In this document: positions 61,157 through 64,000 of the stretch, one piece after another
Numbering within the stretch: the first letter of the stretch is position 1
How the letters are laid out: each line of letters begins with the position of its first letter
Assembly (NCBI GenBank): GCA_022561875.1
Contig: JADFQJ010000011.1
Location: forward strand, 1-64,000
Direction: 5' to 3'
Length of the DNA: 64,000 nt
DNA from: Bacteroidota bacterium
GTDB taxonomy: Bacteria > Bacteroidota > Bacteroidia > Bacteroidales > VadinHA17
Notes under the pieces: generated by a model
What the model was told of the DNA's origin: nothing
The model's input: the letters and a program-made list of their open reading frames with translations, nothing else
Database searches by the model: none
Translations under genes and position numbers: made by a program

Positions 61157-61996
61157 TCACCAGATATCCATTCTTTCATTGAAACGGTAGATTGCTTCAC
61201 ACAAACCGGTATTTTCATCATCTCCAACAACCTCATACTTCTCACACAGCTCATCCGGAGAATTATATACTATAAAACTGTTTTCAGCCCAGTCGAGCAA
61301 GGTAATATCATTATAATCATTACCCAGTGCCATAACATTAGATAATGGTATATCAAGTTTACTTATAAGGAACGAAGAACCTGTTCTCTTTGAAACACAG
61401 GATGGAAAGATCTCGGTCCATACCGACTCGCCATCCAACGGTGAAGTGGATCTTACAATATGATACCCTGGAAACATTCCGCTTACCTTATCATGAATAC
61501 CGGTATCCTTTTTAGATATAATCAGAAACTGGCATGCTTCACCCAATTCTGCTTCAGGATTCTCCACAGGTTTTGCAAACTCTGAATAAAGCTCATTCCT
61601 GTAATGAAAATCCGGCATAATATTATTCAAATCTGCGTAAAGATATTTATGATTATCCGGTATGGGCTTGTGCACAGCAAAGGAAAGTTTTTCTAACCAT
61701 AACTTTTTTGCAATCGCCTGAGTTTCATCCGATTTAAGACCCTGACTATATATCAGCTCTTTTGTTTTCCAGTTTAAAATACCGGCACCACTTGAAAATA
61801 TCAGATAATCCAGGGGAAATCCATTTCCAAGTGCCCTGTTAAAAGAAAAAACCGATCTGCCTGTTGCAACAACCCTGCATATTTTCTCCCTTTTTAACAT
61901 GTTCAGTATCTCAAAGTCCCGCTCGTCGATCTTCCCCTTACGCGGAAGAATAGTACCATCCAGATCCATAATTACCATCGCCTTGTAATCCATCAT
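61157..61996 (-). CDS. HAD-superfamily phosphatase (Cof-type)
   Basis: A 279-aa HAD IIB hydrolase with motif I VIMDLDGTILPRKG, motif II VVATGRSVFSF, a cap domain in the middle, and motifs III/IV KLDIPLSNVMALGNDYNDITLL. The layout matches Cof/YbhA-type sugar-phosphate or phosphoglycolate-like phosphatases with broad specificity. Exact substrate unknown. Upstream is a 365-bp AT-rich repeat zone. Confidence 0.92.
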   Translation of the reverse strand: MMDYKAMVIMDLDGTILPRKGKIDERDFEILNMLKREKICRVVATGRSVFSFNRALGNGFPLDYLIFSSGAGILNWKTKELIYSQGLKSDETQAIAKKLWLEKLSFAVHKPIPDNHKYLYADLNNIMPDFHYRNELYSEFAKPVENPEAELGEACQFLIISKKDTGIHDKVSGMFPGYHIVRSTSPLDGESVWTEIFPSCVSKRTGSSFLISKLDIPLSNVMALGNDYNDITLLDWAENSFIVYNSPDELCEKYEVVGDDENTGLCEAIYRFNERMDIW

Positions 61997-62361
61997 AGTT
62001 AGTGTTCGTCCATAAAGTCAAACAAATTTTGAATTAAAAAATCAAATAGTAAATAACAAATAGCAAAAAACAAATAACAAATAATATCCAATGTTTGAAA
62101 AAACAAAATCCAAACAACATATGTACAAGAATTTGTTTGATTTTTGAGTCATTAGAATTTGAGATTTATTTACTCATAAAATAATTAATTTTAAAGATGT
62201 TCGTGAGATCACTTCGTTAAGTTGTATTTTGGTGTTTGTTTTTTGTGATTTATTTGCAATTTGGTGCTTGTCATTTGTGATTTTAAATATTTAATTAAAC
62301 TTTCGACTTTATAGACGGATTCCAGTTAATCTTCTTATATCAATTTTAGCTTATGCAATAT
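61997..62361. repeat. AT-rich spacer with inverted AAATAAC-type arrays
   Basis: AAATAAC/AAATAGC units at about 62043-62083 and, in opposite orientation, TTTGGTG/TTTGTGA/TTTGCAA units at about 62231-62285 form loosely inverted arms of a 250-bp structure. TTTGTTTGATTTTTGAG near 62135 is a further partner of AAAAATCAAAT near 62036. No gene. Confidence 0.65.
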
Positions 62362-63111
62362 CTATAATTCAGGTGGTAGTGCATTTTTATTTTGCTCAAG
62401 AAACAGGGAAACTTCCTTCAATTGGTCAGGTTTTCCAACATCAAACCAGAAACCGGTGTTATGCTCGATTGTCATAATATCATAATCAGGAGCAAGCCTC
62501 AGGTAAACATCGATGATATTGCAATATCCTTCTTCAATAATCATATCAGGCAGCTGTGTACTGATAATCTGAATACCGGAAAAAGCCAGTGAAGTAAGCT
62601 CGTCAGTTTTATCTCTTGAGATGATACGCTCACCGGTTTTTGTATTATGCCAGCCACACAGGATATTTTGATCATTCACCAGCAGGTACCGTGTTGTATC
62701 CCTTTTCCTGACCGCCAGGGTTGCCAGTGCTCCTGAGATTAAATGTTGCCTGTATAGTTTGCCAAGATTGAGATCCGTGATCACATCAACATTATATGCA
62801 AGAAAAGCTTCCTCTCCACTAAAGAAGCCGGCTGCTTTCTTTATTCCGCCTCCGGTTCCCAGCAATTTGTCGCTCTCATCTGATAAGGTTATGTTCAGAT
62901 CACTAATTCTCAGGTTATTAATAAACCCCTCTAACTGTCCGGGAAAATGATGTACATTTATTATAATCTCCCGAAAACCATAATAACTTAATTTCCTTAT
63001 TGCAAGCTCAAGCAAAGGAATACCATTAACCTCAACAAGCGCCTTGGGCTTGTTGTCAGTAATTTCTTTTAACCGGGTTCCCAGCCCCGCTGCAAAAATG
63101 ATAGCTTTCAT
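62362..63111 (-). CDS. MurU-like sugar-1-phosphate nucleotidyltransferase
   Basis: A 249-aa nucleotidyltransferase: IFAAGLGTRLKEITDNKPKALVEVNG is the NTP-binding signature, followed by NVHHFPGQLEGFI, LLGTGGGIKKAAGFF, AYNVDVITDLNLGKLY (metal Asp) and FWFDVGKPDQL. With the adjacent AmgK-RapZ gene it fits MurU, MurNAc-1-phosphate uridylyltransferase, which makes UDP-MurNAc from recycled cell-wall sugar. Other NDP-sugar products cannot be excluded from sequence alone. Confidence 0.85.
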   Translation of the reverse strand: MKAIIFAAGLGTRLKEITDNKPKALVEVNGIPLLELAIRKLSYYGFREIIINVHHFPGQLEGFINNLRISDLNITLSDESDKLLGTGGGIKKAAGFFSGEEAFLAYNVDVITDLNLGKLYRQHLISGALATLAVRKRDTTRYLLVNDQNILCGWHNTKTGERIISRDKTDELTSLAFSGIQIISTQLPDMIIEEGYCNIIDVYLRLAPDYDIMTIEHNTGFWFDVGKPDQLKEVSLFLEQNKNALPPEL

Positions 63112-63291
63112 GTAGGTTATTTAAGTTTTCCAATGTTACGGGTTACGGGCTTGCCACGTGAAATGCGACGCCTGCCCCGTGAAATTTGAGGCACGAAAGT
63201 ATTTCACTGGGGAAGGAGCATATTTCACTGTGGTTTCGGGTTACGGGTTAAGCTATTCACATTTTTCTTAACTTCATACTTACAATGGGTT
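63112..63291. repeat. Spacer with hairpin repeat element, copy 2
   Basis: GTTACGG heptamer pieces flank the hairpin element at both sides (63133-63147 and 63237-63251). No gene. Confidence 0.75.
63146..63240 (+). repeat. GTGAAAT/ATTTCAC hairpin element, copy 2
   Basis: The inner stem CCCCGTGAAAT/ATTTCAC-T-GGGG and an outer stem CCACGTGAAAT/ATTTCAC-T-GTGG are nested. Compared with copy 1 (41036-41165), the inner arm changes CCTG/CAGG to CCCC/GGGG, keeping pairing. Confidence 0.75.
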
Positions 63292-64000
63292 TCAATCAAA
63301 CAAAAACTCCTGCTCCCGGTGCCTGAGGATAACACGTATATTGTATTTCTTTTTTAAATACTTCATCAATTTCTCAGCTGCATATACCGAGCGGTGCCGA
63401 CCACCGGTGCATCCATAACTAATCATAATATGTGTAAATCCCCTCTCAAGGTAATTTTCAACCGACCGGTCAACCATCCTGAAGGAATCCTGAAGAAATT
63501 GGCTCATGCTCTTTCCTGCTTCAAGGAACTCTTCAACTTTCCTGTCTTTTCCTGTAAGCTCCCGAAATTCCTCATACCTTCCCGGATTTTCAACTGCCCT
63601 GCAATCAAATACATAGCCCCCTCCATGTCCTGATTCATCAACCGGAATTCCTCTTTTAAATGAAAAACTGCTTACTCTCACTGTAAGCTGTTTCCCGGTA
63701 TCGGCGATTTTCCTGAGTTTTCCTGATTTGATCAGACTGTAAAAAGCATCTGTAAGTGCAGGTAACTTAACCGGCAACTCAATATTTCCGAGCAAATACT
63801 CAAGATTCTTTATGGCGAACGGAATACTCTGGAGAAAATGCTCTTTTCTCTCGTAAAACCCCCGGAAACCATATGCTCCCAAAGCCTGCATAATCCTGAT
63901 ATAAACGTAACCGTAAAAATAAGAAGTGAATTTTTCAGTATCGACCTTAATAACCTTCTGAAGCTCGTCCATATAGTATAATAGCAATTCCTTCCTGATA
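63292..64000 (-). CDS. AmgK-like sugar kinase fused to RapZ C-terminal domain (partial, runs off the window)
   Basis: The open frame continues past base 64000 (IRKE precedes the listed TTG start), so the N-terminal kinase part is outside the window. What remains is the end of an aminoglycoside-phosphotransferase-like fold (YVYIRIMQALGAYGFRGFYE) followed by the RapZ C-terminal domain: VSSFSFKRGIP, GYVFDCRAVENPGR, LTGKDRKVEEFL and ISYGCTGGRHRSVYAAEKL. RapZ-C binds glucosamine-6-phosphate in enterobacteria. Paired with a MurU-like gene, the kinase is likely AmgK, phosphorylating MurNAc at C1. Kinase identity is inferred. Confidence 0.8.
   Translation of the reverse strand, partial: IRKELLLYYMDELQKVIKVDTEKFTSYFYGYVYIRIMQALGAYGFRGFYERKEHFLQSIPFAIKNLEYLLGNIELPVKLPALTDAFYSLIKSGKLRKIADTGKQLTVRVSSFSFKRGIPVDESGHGGGYVFDCRAVENPGRYEEFRELTGKDRKVEEFLEAGKSMSQFLQDSFRMVDRSVENYLERGFTHIMISYGCTGGRHRSVYAAEKLMKYLKKKYNIRVILRHREQEFLFD

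Overview
The window is an AT-rich chromosomal segment from a member of the Bacteroidota, most likely a Bacteroidales or Marinilabiliales relative. This rests on gene content and signals: the Bacteroidetes type of LptD, the DUF721-RecF-TPR cluster, a DUF349 repeat protein, a 476-aa DnaA beside YidC and CTP synthase, an MCE/MlaD protein after an amidase, a MurU plus AmgK-RapZ pair, and TTTG / TAnnTTTG promoter boxes with weak Shine-Dalgarno sites. I see no rRNA, tRNA, CRISPR array or intact insertion sequence.

Layout. 0.3-6.7 kb: a RelE/RHH toxin-antitoxin pair, two different fused aconitase-superfamily hydro-lyases, an ORF6N regulator with a striking palindrome in front of it, and a thiolase. 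7.2-9.1 kb: a lipoprotein, a truncated secreted-protease gene and an MBL hydrolase whose 3' end was rewritten at a deletion scar. 9.3-19.7 kb: housekeeping genes (RsmI-like methyltransferase, Asp-box beta-propeller protein, two FKBP lipoproteins with an NrnA-like phosphoesterase, Ndk, DUF721/DciA-like, RecF, TPR anchor). 19.9-26.5 kb: one gene for a 2222-aa cytoplasmic protein joining a PLP aminotransferase fold to an HprK/PEPCK-like P-loop module, next to RidA. 27-39.4 kb: envelope and replication genes (LptD, amidase, MCE protein, DnaA, YidC, PyrG, DUF349). 39.5-41 kb: Hsp20 and TrmD.

41.3-45.9 kb is a compact mercury-resistance operon (ArsR, MerTP, MerA) with two uncommon extra genes: a periplasmic HMA-thioredoxin fusion and an outer-membrane barrel with an N-terminal CxxC. 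A consensus promoter overlaps a perfect 7-2-7 inverted repeat before arsR. It is followed by a debris zone holding fragments of a DsrE gene and a TonB-dependent receptor. 47.3-58.4 kb on the minus strand: a CitMHS_2/NhaD-type antiporter, a K+ channel with eighteen 12-residue repeats, an AddB-like nuclease, a YhcC-type radical SAM protein and an AddA-like helicase-nuclease. 58.6-64 kb: an aldo/keto reductase, MnmA, a HAD phosphatase, and a MurU-like uridylyltransferase with an AmgK-RapZ fusion that runs off the window, pointing to cell-wall sugar recycling.

The most unusual property at larger scale is in the gaps. Many long intergenic spaces hold degenerate tandem repeats with a 7-bp period but different sequences (TTACGGG, CTGGGTG, TGACTGC, CTCATCT, GAAGGAT, AAATAAC and others), often touching or entering the 3' ends of genes. 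There are also several dispersed elements, including a hairpin repeat whose two copies show a compensatory base change and a MITE-like inverted-repeat element in three copies. The best candidates for undescribed biology are the giant PLP/P-loop protein, the 12-mer solenoid K+ channel, the ORF6N palindrome echoed inside its own coding sequence, and the heptamer repeat system.
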